Positions 45,709 to 55,172 of a stretch of DNA of 64,000 nt are shown here, one piece after another. The notes under the pieces are model-generated. The model searched no databases. It saw only the letters and a program-made list of their open reading frames with translations, and was not told the DNA's origin. Each line of letters begins with the position of its first letter. The stretch's first letter is position 1. The stretch covers positions 39,074 through 103,073 of the forward strand of contig JAFGBR010000081.1 in the NCBI GenBank assembly GCA_016933045.1, read 5' to 3'. This DNA is from Marinilabiliaceae bacterium. GTDB taxonomy: Bacteria > Bacteroidota > Bacteroidia > Bacteroidales > Marinilabiliaceae. The position numbers and the translations under genes are program-made.

Positions 45709-48700
45709 ATGTCGAAACTCAAAATATACAAAGCTTCTGCCGGTTCAGGAAAAACATTTACACTAACAAAGGAAGTAATAATGCTTTTATTCGAGAACCC
45801 TTTCGACTATAAAAACATACTCGCAGTTACATTTACCAACAAAGCCACTGCCGAGATGAAAAACAGAATATTGACAAAAGTTTATGATCTTTGGAAAGGC
45901 AACGATAACGATTACGTTAATATTTTAATAAAAAAAGAGGGATCAGCACAAAATGTATCTAAAAAAGCATCATTAATATTATTCCTTTTATTACATGATT
46001 TCTCAAGGTTTTCAATATCAACCATTGATAGTTTTTTTCAAAAAATAATACGTTCATTCGCACAGGAACTTGGATTACAAAGCAACTTCAAAACAGAACT
46101 AAACAACCAAAAAATATTACAATTAGCTATTGACAGGCTAATTATGAAACTCGGGCAAAAAGAAAAGAAAAACCTTAAAGAATGGTTAATTCAAACAGCC
46201 AGTGAAAACATGGAACAAGGTCTAAACTGGAATCTTTCGGGAAAATTATATGATTTAGGAAAACAAATATTCTCAGAAAAATTCCAATCTTTTCACCGAA
46301 ATTTTTCCATCCAAATACAGGATAAAAAAATTCTTGAAACATATAAAGAAAACCTAAAAAAAATAATTAACAATTTTGAAACCACAATAAAAAAATTTGG
46401 CTCAATTGGACTGGAACTATTAAACAAACATCAATTAACATGGGATGATTTTAAAGGGAAATCAAAAACCCCTCTCAAATATATTGAATACATGAAAAAT
46501 GTAAAAAATATAGATAAAACTGACCGAATTAAAAACTGGATTAATAACATTGACGAATGGCAAACAAACAAAAAAGATAACCACTTAAATGATAAAATAA
46601 ATTCCATATATAACGATGGGATGAATAAACTTTTAGCAGACAGTATTTCATTTATTGAATCAGAATCGATAAACTACTTTACTGCTATTGAAATAACAAA
46701 ACAATTTAATTCACTTGGTATTATCAACGACATATCACTCGAGATAGATGAAATATGCCGAGAAGATATGATATACCTACTTGCTAATTCAAATAAGCTT
46801 CTTAAAAATATTATTGACAATAACGACACCCCTTTTATATACGAAAAAAGTGGAAACACCTTAAAACACTTTATGATTGATGAATTCCAGGATACTTCAG
46901 GGTTACAATGGGAAAACTTCAAACCTCTGATTGACCAGAGTTTAGCCTCTAACTGCTTTAGTTTATTAGTTGGAGATGTAAAACAATCAATTTACCGATG
47001 GCGAAACTCAAACTGGGAACTATTAGCTCATAAAGCAAAAAACGATTTTTTACATCAAGGTTTTACCGAATTAAATCTGGATACTAACTGGAGAAGTTTT
47101 GAGAATATTATAACATTTAATAATTCATTTTTCAAAACCGCAGCTGATATTCTTCAAAATGATTTGAATGAAACACTTGATGAAACAGGTATAAACGACA
47201 ACGATTGCACTACTATTATTACAAATGCCTATGCCGATGTTAAACAAAAAACATCGGTAAAAAACATTGAATCGGGTGGTGAGATAAAAATTGAGTATAT
47301 AAATTCCGAAAACGATAATGACTATAAAGATATTACTATAAAAAAAACTATTGAACAGATTGAAAAAATTGTTAATGCCGGATACAAATACAAAAACATT
47401 TGCATTTTAGTAAGAAAAAAAGATGAAGCAAAAAGCATTACTAACGCCCTTTTATCGGGTAACTATTCCTCTTCTCCAATATCTGTTGTATCAAATGAAT
47501 CATTAACCCTTTCAGGTTCAATAGCTGTTAATATAATTATAAGCCAAATAAAAGTAATAATAGCTCCCGACAATAATATTAATAACTGCTACATTTCTCT
47601 TTATAACGATGTTGATACGTTTACAAATAAATCAATAAGCTTAGATTCAAACTCATTATTTGATTTCGAGAGTTTTATAAAAAACAAAAATCTAAAACAT
47701 TTAAAAGGTCTTCCCTTACTCGACTTAATTGAAAACCTAATTCAATTATTACCCGAAATGACCCATAAAAACGAAGGCGTATTTATACAAGCTTTAATTG
47801 ATTTCACATCAGATTATATTCAAAACAACGGGGCAGATCCTGCCAACTATATTGAATGGTGGGATAATGAAGGGAAAAATAAAACTATTCAAATTCCTGA
47901 GGAACAAGATGCAATTAGAGTTATGACCATCCACAAATCAAAAGGACTGGAATTTGATATCATATTAATGCCATTTTTATCATGGGAACTTGACGATGCA
48001 AAACACCAGGAAATAATATGGTGCGAAGACCCATTCAATGAACTTTCTCAAATCCCAGTGCAATATTCAAAAAACTTATTAAAAACATATTTTAACCAAC
48101 ATTACATAACTGAACACATATATAGATACGTTGATAATTTAAACATGCTCTATGTTGCTTTTACAAGAGCAAAAAAAGGATTATTTGGATACGCACCTTA
48201 TTCAAAAGGGGGATTAAATAAAGTATCTGATTTATTATTCACCTGTATAACAAATCAGAACTTCAAAAATTCACTTACTAAACATGAATTAAAACAACCC
48301 GATGATTATATTTTTCAATATGGAGAACTAAAACAAAACGAAGATTCAAATAAAACTAAAAACAATAATACTGAAATTGATTTTTTGTCATTTAACCTAC
48401 CATTACTAAAAACATTCGATTATTCAAAACGAATCTCAATCGTATTAGACAGTAGTGAACTTATTTTATCGGATGATATCAAAAACCAAATAAATAAAGG
48501 TAAAATAATGCATCATGCCTTTGAATTAATCAAAACAACAAACGACATAGAAAAAAGTGTTAATCAAATCTTTACCGAAGGTCTTATTAACGAAACACAG
48601 GTAAAATATTTAAAAAGTGAAATTGCAGAATTACTAACAGACAAAAGAGTAAACAATTGGTTTAAACCAGGTGTTAAAATAATTAATGAAACATCAATTA

Positions 48701-48933
48701 TTACAAAAAAAGGAACTTATATTCCCGATCGAGTTGTCATTGACAATAATTCAACAATTGTAATTGATTACAAATTTGGAGAACAACACTCACAAAAACA
48801 TTTTCAACAGGTAAATAACTACGTTAAGCTTTTAAAAGAAATGAATTATAAAAATGTTAAAGGCTATATATGGTATGTATTTGAAAAACAAATATTAGAA
48901 ACAAATTCAAGTGAAAACTTAACCTTATTTTGA
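45709..48933 (+). CDS. AddA/RecB-like helicase-nuclease
   Basis: A 1074-residue UvrD-type superfamily 1 helicase fused to a RecB-like nuclease, for double-strand break end processing. Motifs: I KASAGSGKTFTLT, Ia AVTFTNKATAEMKNR, II MIDEFQDTS, III LVGDVKQSIYRWRNS, IV TNWRS, V VMTIHKSKGLEFD and VI MLYVAFTRAKKG. The C-terminal PD-(D/E)xK site is PDRVV...VIDYKFG near residue 1005-1028. Overall it matches the AddA/RecB subunits of Bacteroidota. No AddB gene is in the window. Its last 9 bases overlap the convergent flavin reductase gene. Confidence 0.88.
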   Translation: MSKLKIYKASAGSGKTFTLTKEVIMLLFENPFDYKNILAVTFTNKATAEMKNRILTKVYDLWKGNDNDYVNILIKKEGSAQNVSKKASLILFLLLHDFSRFSISTIDSFFQKIIRSFAQELGLQSNFKTELNNQKILQLAIDRLIMKLGQKEKKNLKEWLIQTASENMEQGLNWNLSGKLYDLGKQIFSEKFQSFHRNFSIQIQDKKILETYKENLKKIINNFETTIKKFGSIGLELLNKHQLTWDDFKGKSKTPLKYIEYMKNVKNIDKTDRIKNWINNIDEWQTNKKDNHLNDKINSIYNDGMNKLLADSISFIESESINYFTAIEITKQFNSLGIINDISLEIDEICREDMIYLLANSNKLLKNIIDNNDTPFIYEKSGNTLKHFMIDEFQDTSGLQWENFKPLIDQSLASNCFSLLVGDVKQSIYRWRNSNWELLAHKAKNDFLHQGFTELNLDTNWRSFENIITFNNSFFKTAADILQNDLNETLDETGINDNDCTTIITNAYADVKQKTSVKNIESGGEIKIEYINSENDNDYKDITIKKTIEQIEKIVNAGYKYKNICILVRKKDEAKSITNALLSGNYSSSPISVVSNESLTLSGSIAVNIIISQIKVIIAPDNNINNCYISLYNDVDTFTNKSISLDSNSLFDFESFIKNKNLKHLKGLPLLDLIENLIQLLPEMTHKNEGVFIQALIDFTSDYIQNNGADPANYIEWWDNEGKNKTIQIPEEQDAIRVMTIHKSKGLEFDIILMPFLSWELDDAKHQEIIWCEDPFNELSQIPVQYSKNLLKTYFNQHYITEHIYRYVDNLNMLYVAFTRAKKGLFGYAPYSKGGLNKVSDLLFTCITNQNFKNSLTKHELKQPDDYIFQYGELKQNEDSNKTKNNNTEIDFLSFNLPLLKTFDYSKRISIVLDSSELILSDDIKNQINKGKIMHHAFELIKTTNDIEKSVNQIFTEGLINETQVKYLKSEIAELLTDKRVNNWFKPGVKIINETSIITKKGTYIPDRVVIDNNSTIVIDYKFGEQHSQKHFQQVNNYVKLLKEMNYKNVKGYIWYVFEKQILETNSSENLTLF

Positions 48934-49551
48934 TTTTCTTTTCCTATAAATGCCAGTTCCAGATACTTTTAAAATTGGTTTCTTTTTATTTTTTTCAACA
49001 GAAAAACCAAACTTACCAATTTTTCGTCCTAAAGCAAAATACTGACCATGAGAGTATGCAATTGGTTCGGATTTACTAAGGTTAAAAGCTCCAGTTTTTT
49101 CATCCAAATACCGTTTATCTGCTTTTACATTAACTACTTCGGCCATAAACATATCATGGGTACCAAGAGGTATAATCTGGGTAACCTTGCACTCAATACT
49201 GATTGGAGCTTCTTCAATAGTTGGAACTTTAACAACCGAAGCCTTTCCTGGCGTTAAATGCATCTCGTCAAACTTATTAAACTGTCGCCCCGACTTAACC
49301 CCACACCAATCAGTTGCATAAGCTAATTCCTTAGTGGTTAAATTAATAACAAATTCACCAGTATTTTTTAAAATTTGATATGAATGACGACCAGGCCTAA
49401 CTGAAATATAACACATTGGTGGATCAGAACAAATAGTACCTGTCCACGATATAGTAATAATATTATAATCTTCAGGCTTATGACCTAAACTAACCATTAC
49501 TGCAGGTAATGGATATATCATTGTACCTGGTTTCCAGTCAACTTTTTCCAT
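48925..49551 (-). CDS. flavin reductase-like FMN-binding protein
   Basis: A 208-residue flavoredoxin/flavin reductase family protein with the FMN-binding split-barrel fold: NIITISWTGTICSDPPMCYISVRPGRHSY near the N-terminus, GEFVINL and the final KFGFSVEKN. It could reduce FMN or act as an electron carrier; partner unknown. It ends inside the convergent helicase gene (9-base overlap) and starts 27 bases from pyrI's 3' end on the same strand, so it may be read with pyrBI. Confidence 0.85.
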   Translation of the reverse strand: MEKVDWKPGTMIYPLPAVMVSLGHKPEDYNIITISWTGTICSDPPMCYISVRPGRHSYQILKNTGEFVINLTTKELAYATDWCGVKSGRQFNKFDEMHLTPGKASVVKVPTIEEAPISIECKVTQIIPLGTHDMFMAEVVNVKADKRYLDEKTGAFNLSKSEPIAYSHGQYFALGRKIGKFGFSVEKNKKKPILKVSGTGIYRKRKSK

Positions 49552-49578
49552 ATTTTAAGATAGTATTAAAAAAAAACA

Positions 49579-50037
49579 TTAAACAATAGTAAAATGTTCC
49601 GGCATAGTAACTTTTTCACAATAATGGCATTTTAATACAACATTCTCCCTGTCAACCAGTTGAAATCGAGTAACTATATGTTCCTGATTTGTAATACATT
49701 TGGGATTAAAACACTTAACAATACCAATAACTTCATCCTGAATTTCAACTACTTTTTTCTCAATAACCACATAATCTTTAATGATGTTCAATTTTGCCTG
49801 AGGTGCTATTAAAGCTATCTTGTTAATTTCATCATCTTCGAAATATTTATCACTAACCTTAATAATTGCTTTTCGTCCCATTCGCAAACTTTCCAAATTG
49901 GTTCCAAAAGTTATTTGATTTGTAATCGAATGTAACCCAAGAATATTTATTACCTTAAACAAATTATCGGCAGGAATATGATCGATCACTGTACCATCTT
50001 TAATAGCACTAACTTTTAACTCTTTATTTAGTTCCAT
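49579..50037 (-). CDS. pyrI: aspartate carbamoyltransferase regulatory subunit
   Basis: PyrI binds CTP/ATP and zinc and confers allosteric control on PyrB. The 152-residue protein has the nucleotide-binding N-domain (LKVSAIKDGTVIDHIPA) and the zinc domain with four Cys (VKCFNPKCITN and LKCHYCEK). ATG 50037 is taken; an adjacent GTG at 50040 is possible. The gene begins 14 bases after pyrB, as in other pyrBI operons. Confidence 0.95.
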   Translation of the reverse strand: MELNKELKVSAIKDGTVIDHIPADNLFKVINILGLHSITNQITFGTNLESLRMGRKAIIKVSDKYFEDDEINKIALIAPQAKLNIIKDYVVIEKKVVEIQDEVIGIVKCFNPKCITNQEHIVTRFQLVDRENVVLKCHYCEKVTMPEHFTIV

Positions 50038-50051
50038 CACAAATACCTTTA

Positions 50052-50960
50052 TTATTTAACTCCTAAAATTGACGAAATAATTGCCATTCTTGTAAAAACT
50101 CCATTTTTAGCCTGTTGAAAGTAATATGCCTTTAAGTTATTATCAACATCTTCATGAATTTCATTCACTCTAGGCAAAGGATGAAGCACCTTAAGATTAT
50201 CTTTAGAACGACTAAGCATTGCATTTTTAAGAATAAAAGCATTTTTTACTTTTTCATACTCCATTGGCTCAGCAAAACGCTCTTTTTGCACTCGAGTCAT
50301 ATACAATATGTCAGCTTCATTAATAGTTTCTCCAAATTCAATGTGTTCTTCAAACTTAATATTTCTATTTTTTAAAAATATTTTATACTCATCGGGCATT
50401 TTAAGTTCAATCGGCGAAATAAAATGAAATACCGGGTTAAAATGAGACATTGCCATTAACAAAGAGTGCACTGTTCTTCCATATTTTAAATCGCCAACAA
50501 TTGCAATAGTTAAATTATTTAACGTTCCCTGCGTTTTCTTTATCGAGTATAAATCTAACAAAGTTTGAGAAGGATGTTGGTTAGCACCATCTCCTGCATT
50601 AATAACCGGAACTGATGAAACCTCAGAAGCAAAACGAGCACTACCTTCATACGGATGACGCATAACAATTAAGTCGGCATAATTACTAACCATAATGGTT
50701 GTATCTTTAAGCGTTTCGCCTTTAGTTGTACTCGAAGATGAACTATCGGAAAAACCCACAACCCTACCGCCAAGTCGATTTATAGCCGTCTCAAAACTTA
50801 AACGTGTACGAGTTGACGGCTCAAAAAACAAACTGGCCACAACCTTACCATCAAGTAACTTCTGATTTGGGTTTGCTTCAAAATCGGCAGCCAAATCAAC
50901 AATTCTAAGAATCTCATTTTTTGAGAAATCTGTAATTGAAACCAGACTTTTACCTTTCAT
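50052..50960 (-). CDS. pyrB: aspartate carbamoyltransferase catalytic subunit
   Basis: PyrB makes carbamoyl aspartate, the first committed step of pyrimidine synthesis. The 302-residue protein has the carbamoyl phosphate motif [13 protein letters not shown], the [13 protein letters not shown] loop, [19 protein letters not shown] and the HPLPRVNEI loop. ATG 50960 is preferred over an upstream TTG. The leader upstream contains a small frame and an intrinsic terminator, so control by UTP-sensitive attenuation is likely. Confidence 0.96.
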   Translation of the reverse strand: MKGKSLVSITDFSKNEILRIVDLAADFEANPNQKLLDGKVVASLFFEPSTRTRLSFETAINRLGGRVVGFSDSSSSSTTKGETLKDTTIMVSNYADLIVMRHPYEGSARFASEVSSVPVINAGDGANQHPSQTLLDLYSIKKTQGTLNNLTIAIVGDLKYGRTVHSLLMAMSHFNPVFHFISPIELKMPDEYKIFLKNRNIKFEEHIEFGETINEADILYMTRVQKERFAEPMEYEKVKNAFILKNAMLSRSKDNLKVLHPLPRVNEIHEDVDNNLKAYYFQQAKNGVFTRMAIISSILGVK

Positions 50961-50986
50961 TATTTTCAAATTTATAACCTATACTC

Positions 50987-51011
50987 AAAAAAAAGGCCTG
51001 TAAAAACAGGC
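50987..51011 (-). terminator. pyrBI leader attenuator
   Basis: On the minus strand GCCTGT/ACAGGC (51011-51006, 51001-50996) with loop TTTT, then C and eight T (to 50987). It stands 26 bases before pyrB and 12 bases after the leader peptide stop, so a ribosome at that stop would hinder its folding. Confidence 0.8.
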
Positions 51012-51023
51012 TCTATACATAAA

Positions 51024-51098
51024 TTACATACAATTATTAAACGAATTTACAGCAACAAAAAAAAACAGCTCAAAATTCATTATTGAATTTTTTGCCAT
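51024..51098 (-). CDS. pyrBI leader peptide
   Basis: A 24-residue frame starting MAKNSIMNFELFFF and ending SFNNCM, between a consensus promoter and the attenuator. Codons for the three Phe residues form a run of nine T on the coding strand (near 51065-51057), where RNA polymerase would pause when UTP is low, letting the ribosome catch up and block the terminator. This is the design of E. coli pyrL, with PFFF codons. Direct reading; mechanism inferred. Confidence 0.68.
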   Translation of the reverse strand: MAKNSIMNFELFFFVAVNSFNNCM

Positions 51099-51146
51099 TT
51101 TTTGTTTTCGAATTATTGTTAACATATCAGAATTCATTCTGAAATT

Positions 51147-51178
51147 CAAAATTAGATGTTAATAAAATATTATTCAAA
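51147..51178 (-). promoter_or_regulatory. consensus promoter of pyrBI
   Basis: TTTG (51178-51175), 20 bases, TAATTTTG (51154-51147): an exact fit to the Bacteroidota consensus, about 50 bases before the leader peptide ATG. Confidence 0.7.
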
Positions 51179-51205
51179 TAAAACTCATATAAGTTATTAA
51201 CATTT

Positions 51206-51946
51206 TCACTTATCGGTTAACCATATACCAGCAGCAAACCTTCCAGTTACTCCATTTTCCCTTCGATATGAAAAATAATGACTTGAATTACAGGCAACAC
51301 AATCATTATCACTAAAAATATTATCAATATTTATCCCTTTTTTAAATAATTCAAATTTAATAACCTCATGCATATCAATAAGGAATTTTTCGTTTTCTCC
51401 AATTTCTAATTTAACTCCATGTGAATTATGCAATGCAAATGCAACATCCTCCCCTACCTGATAACAGCACGACTTAATTGATGGGCCCAACCAAACCTTT
51501 ATATTCTTTGGTTCACATCCATAAAATCCATTTAAAGAATCAATAACACAAGAAACAATTTTTTTATTAATACCTCGCCACCCGGCATGAGCTACTGCTA
51601 TAGCCCCACAATCTTCATCGGCAAACAATATTGGCACACAATCAGCTACCATTACCATTAGAACTTTCATCTTTGTATTTGTTATTAAAGCATCACAATC
51701 GCATACCCCTCCCAAATTATCATCAACACAAACAACCCTGTTGCTATGAATCTGATTCATAAAAACAAAATCATCAGTATTAATCCCCAACTCATTAGCC
51801 AACCTATTACGATTTTCCATAACAGCTTGCATATTATCACCAACATGAGTAGCTAAATTATTCGAATTATAAGGCGGTTTACTAATACCTCCATGTCTAT
51901 CGGTTAATAATGCCGAAATTCCCTTTCCAAATTTCCAACAAAACAT
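51206..51946 (-). CDS. pgeF: PgeF/YfiH-type purine nucleoside or peptidoglycan-editing protein
   Basis: A 246-residue protein of the polyphenol oxidase (laccase-like, DUF152) family with MNQIHSNRVVCVDD, VADCVPILFAD and AVAHAGWRG, which carry the family's His/Cys metal ligands. Members were described as peptidoglycan editing factor PgeF and also as purine nucleoside phosphorylase/adenosine deaminase-like enzymes. The name is by family; the activity here is open. It ends upstream of the pyrBI promoter and is divergent from the DUF4301 gene. Confidence 0.9.
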   Translation of the reverse strand: MFCWKFGKGISALLTDRHGGISKPPYNSNNLATHVGDNMQAVMENRNRLANELGINTDDFVFMNQIHSNRVVCVDDNLGGVCDCDALITNTKMKVLMVMVADCVPILFADEDCGAIAVAHAGWRGINKKIVSCVIDSLNGFYGCEPKNIKVWLGPSIKSCCYQVGEDVAFALHNSHGVKLEIGENEKFLIDMHEVIKFELFKKGINIDNIFSDNDCVACNSSHYFSYRRENGVTGRFAAGIWLTDK

Positions 51947-52078
51947 TTAAATAATTTAGTAATAATTACTATATTAATAATACAAAAAAAAACAAAAATA
52001 TCTAATCCTAATTATGAATATTCAATAAGAAGTACTTCATATTTTTATAATTTAATAATAAAATCAAAACTAATCCGT

Positions 52079-53590
52079 ATGTTTTTAGAAGATCAATTGC
52101 AGCTTGAAAAAAAAGGTATTTCATTGGAAAAAATTGAAAATCAAATTTCATGGTTTAAATCGGGGTTTCCGTATATGAATATCATCCGCCCAGCCATTAT
52201 TTCTGACGGCATTATTAAATATAACAATCAGATACTTAATGAAATGGCAAATGAGTATGAAAAGGCTGTGCAAAAAAATATTAAAATAAAAAAATTTGTA
52301 CCTGCATCGGGAGCCGCAACCCGAATGTTCAAAGATTTATATGAATTTATTAACCAAAAAAAGAAAGATATTTTCCACACCAATTTTAGCAAACAATTTA
52401 TTGATAATTTAAATAAATTCCCGTTTTCGGCAGAACTAAAAAAAATTAGCAAAATAAATGATGATAATACAATTGGAATAAATGAATCAATAATCATTGT
52501 TGAAAAATTACTTAACGAAAATGGTTTAAATTATGGCAATTTACCCAAAGGAGTTTTAGAATTTCACCAGTCGGCAAAAGGCATCAGAACCCCAATTGAA
52601 GAACATATGGTTGAAGGTGCTTTATATGTTAAAGATTCATCAAACCATGTTAACATTCATTTTACAGTAAGTCCTGAACATGAAAATATGTTCAAAAGAG
52701 TTGTAGAATCGGCACGTAAACGTTTTGAAGAAGAATACGATGTAAAATATGTAATATCGTTTTCACACCAAAAAACGAGCACTGATACATTAGCTGTAAA
52801 GCCCGATAACACACCATTTAGAATTGAAAGTGGCGAATTATTATTCAGACCAGCCGGACATGGAGCCTTAATAGAAAACCTAAACGATTTAAAAAGCGAC
52901 ATTGTATTTATAAAAAACATCGATAATGTAACGCAGGAACACTTAATAGATGATACTGTATTATATAAAAAAGCACTTGCCGGAACACTTTGCAAAACAA
53001 AGGATCTTATTTTCAGAATATTAGAATTACTTGAAGATGCAAGTGAAATAATCATACGCGATTCAATTATACCATCGTTACAAGCCCATAATATCAATAT
53101 TCCTGAAACCATATTAATGCAACATGCAAAACATTTAAAAGATTCGTTATTCGGTTATTTAAATCGTCCAATTAGGGTATGCGGCATGGTTAAAAACGAA
53201 GGAGAACCAGGCGGAGGTCCTTTTTGGGTTGAAGATAAAGAAGGAAACATTGCATTGCAAATTGTAGAGAGTTCACAAATTGAAATGACAAATGAAAAAT
53301 ACAAAAACATAGTAAATAAAAGTACCCATTTTAATCCGGTTGATTTAGTTTGCTCATTAAAAAACTACAAAGGAGAAAAATTTGATTTATCTCTTTATGT
53401 AGACCCTGACACTGGTTTTATTTCGGAAAAATCCTATGTCGGCTCTCCTATTAAAGCCTTAGAATTGCCCGGATTATGGAATGGAGCAATGGCACATTGG
53501 ATAACAATATTTGTAGAAGTACCACTGTCAACATTTAATCCTGTAAAAACAATAAATGATTTATTAAGGCCACAACATCAACCTGAATAA
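52079..53590 (+). CDS. DUF4301 family protein
   Basis: A 503-residue cytoplasmic protein recognised as DUF4301, a Bacteroidota family of unknown function. KFVPASGAATRMFKDLY near the N-terminus resembles the nucleotide-binding loop of nucleotidyltransferases, and HLIDDTVLYKKALAGTL and GGPFWVEDKEGN are conserved-looking. A sugar-phosphate nucleotidyltransferase-like role is possible but unshown. Single gene, divergent from pgeF. Confidence 0.75.
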   Translation: MFLEDQLQLEKKGISLEKIENQISWFKSGFPYMNIIRPAIISDGIIKYNNQILNEMANEYEKAVQKNIKIKKFVPASGAATRMFKDLYEFINQKKKDIFHTNFSKQFIDNLNKFPFSAELKKISKINDDNTIGINESIIIVEKLLNENGLNYGNLPKGVLEFHQSAKGIRTPIEEHMVEGALYVKDSSNHVNIHFTVSPEHENMFKRVVESARKRFEEEYDVKYVISFSHQKTSTDTLAVKPDNTPFRIESGELLFRPAGHGALIENLNDLKSDIVFIKNIDNVTQEHLIDDTVLYKKALAGTLCKTKDLIFRILELLEDASEIIIRDSIIPSLQAHNINIPETILMQHAKHLKDSLFGYLNRPIRVCGMVKNEGEPGGGPFWVEDKEGNIALQIVESSQIEMTNEKYKNIVNKSTHFNPVDLVCSLKNYKGEKFDLSLYVDPDTGFISEKSYVGSPIKALELPGLWNGAMAHWITIFVEVPLSTFNPVKTINDLLRPQHQPE

Positions 53591-53729
53591 AAAAATCAAT
53601 TTTTTCATACTATTTAATCCACTAATCAAAACAACTTATTACTCTACTATTTAACACCTTAAGGAATAATTGTTAATAAAATATATATAATAATGGATGC
53701 AATTCGTTCTTTTGTGTTCGATAAAATGA

Positions 53730-53737
53730 TACTTTTG
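53730..53737 (+). promoter_or_regulatory. candidate -7 box of TPR-comA-aroE operon
   Basis: TACTTTTG fits TAnnTTTG 18 bases before the ATG at 53755; TTTG at 53711-53714 is only 15 bases upstream, closer than consensus. Confidence 0.35.
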
Positions 53738-53754
53738 TATGAAAAATTGATTAT

Positions 53755-55170
53755 ATGCAGGATTACTTGCAAGGGAATTTTGAGGAAATAAATGATGCTC
53801 TCGAACGATTTGAATTCATGACAAATACAAATCGTGAGTATTATTTTGATGTACATCAAATTGAAAATTTATTCGATTTTTATGTCGAAGACAATAGATT
53901 TGACCTTGCAGAAAAAGTTTTGAAAATAGGTTTAAAACAACATCCACAGGCACAATCATTACAAGTAAAGTCAACCATCCTGTTATCTGAAATGGGATTA
54001 TATGATGATGCACTAAAGATTCTTCATAACCAGGTTAAAATGGATGCTAACAGCACCGAAATTAACATGTCAATTGGATGGTTAAACTTAAAAAAGGGAC
54101 ATATCGAAAAAGCAAAAGAAGCTTTTAAAATAACCTTATTGAATGCTAACGAAGAAAAAGAGAGTTTTTTTCTTGATATAGGTTTTAGTTTAAACCAAGA
54201 AGGTTTTTATACCGAAGCTATTGAAATATTAAAACAAGCAAATAAAGAGTTTATCGATAACGAAAACCTGTTGTTCGAATTAGCATTTGCATACGATAAA
54301 GCTGAAGAAATAGATTTAGGAATAGAAACATATCAGTTATTACTTGACTTAAATCCATTTTTTGATAATGCATGGTATAACCTTGGAATATTATTCAATA
54401 AAAAAAGTAAATTTAGTAAAGCCATTAATGCCTACGAATACTCATTGGCACTAAATCCCCACCATCAGGAATCATATTTTAATATGGGTAATAGCTATGC
54501 AAATTTAAACCAATTTGAACTGGCTCTTGAAAATTATTTAACACATGCTTCATACGGAATAGACTCAATTATTGCATATCAGTATATAGGCGAGTGTTGG
54601 GAACAACTAAACAATAGCGAATATGCAATACGATTTTACAACCTTGTTCTGCAAACTAACCCAGAATCGGCTGAAGCATGGTACGGAATTGGCACAACTC
54701 TATTATCGACCAAACTTTACAAAGAGAGTCTTACACCATTATCAGAGGCAGTTAAACTAAACCCCAATGTTTCTGATTTTTGGTTTGCTTATGCTAAAGC
54801 TTGTTATAAAACAAAACAATATAAAAAAGCAATTGCAAGTTTAGAAAAAGGAATAACTATCGATCCTGAAGAGATCTCGGCATGGATTGATTTACTTCAA
54901 CTACACTTAAAACACAGTAAAAAATTTGATTATATATCTTTTATCGATAATGCTTTAAATAATTATCCTACAATTGGTGCTGTATCATATATCGCAGCAG
55001 TTGTTTATTACAAATTTGCATCGGATAAAGAGTTAGCTTTATGTTATTTAAAAGTAGGAAAAAAAAGAGAACCTGATGATTTGAATGTAATAATTAGCGA
55101 GTTTCCTGAATTATTAAATTCAAAAGAGATTTTAAAATACATCCACAATAAAGTAAAGAACTTAAAATAA
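53755..55170 (+). CDS. cytoplasmic TPR-repeat protein
   Basis: A 471-residue protein with no signal peptide and at least nine tetratricopeptide repeats, for example AWYNLGILFNKKSKFSKAINAYEYSLALNP, read as part of a regular series, ESYFNMGNSYANLNQ and DFWFAYAKACYKTKQYKKAIASLEKGITIDPE. Likely a protein-binding scaffold. It is two bases upstream of the phosphosulfolactate synthase-like gene, so the two are translationally close; a functional link is not known. Confidence 0.82.
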   Translation: MQDYLQGNFEEINDALERFEFMTNTNREYYFDVHQIENLFDFYVEDNRFDLAEKVLKIGLKQHPQAQSLQVKSTILLSEMGLYDDALKILHNQVKMDANSTEINMSIGWLNLKKGHIEKAKEAFKITLLNANEEKESFFLDIGFSLNQEGFYTEAIEILKQANKEFIDNENLLFELAFAYDKAEEIDLGIETYQLLLDLNPFFDNAWYNLGILFNKKSKFSKAINAYEYSLALNPHHQESYFNMGNSYANLNQFELALENYLTHASYGIDSIIAYQYIGECWEQLNNSEYAIRFYNLVLQTNPESAEAWYGIGTTLLSTKLYKESLTPLSEAVKLNPNVSDFWFAYAKACYKTKQYKKAIASLEKGITIDPEEISAWIDLLQLHLKHSKKFDYISFIDNALNNYPTIGAVSYIAAVVYYKFASDKELALCYLKVGKKREPDDLNVIISEFPELLNSKEILKYIHNKVKNLK

Positions 55171-55172
55171 TT

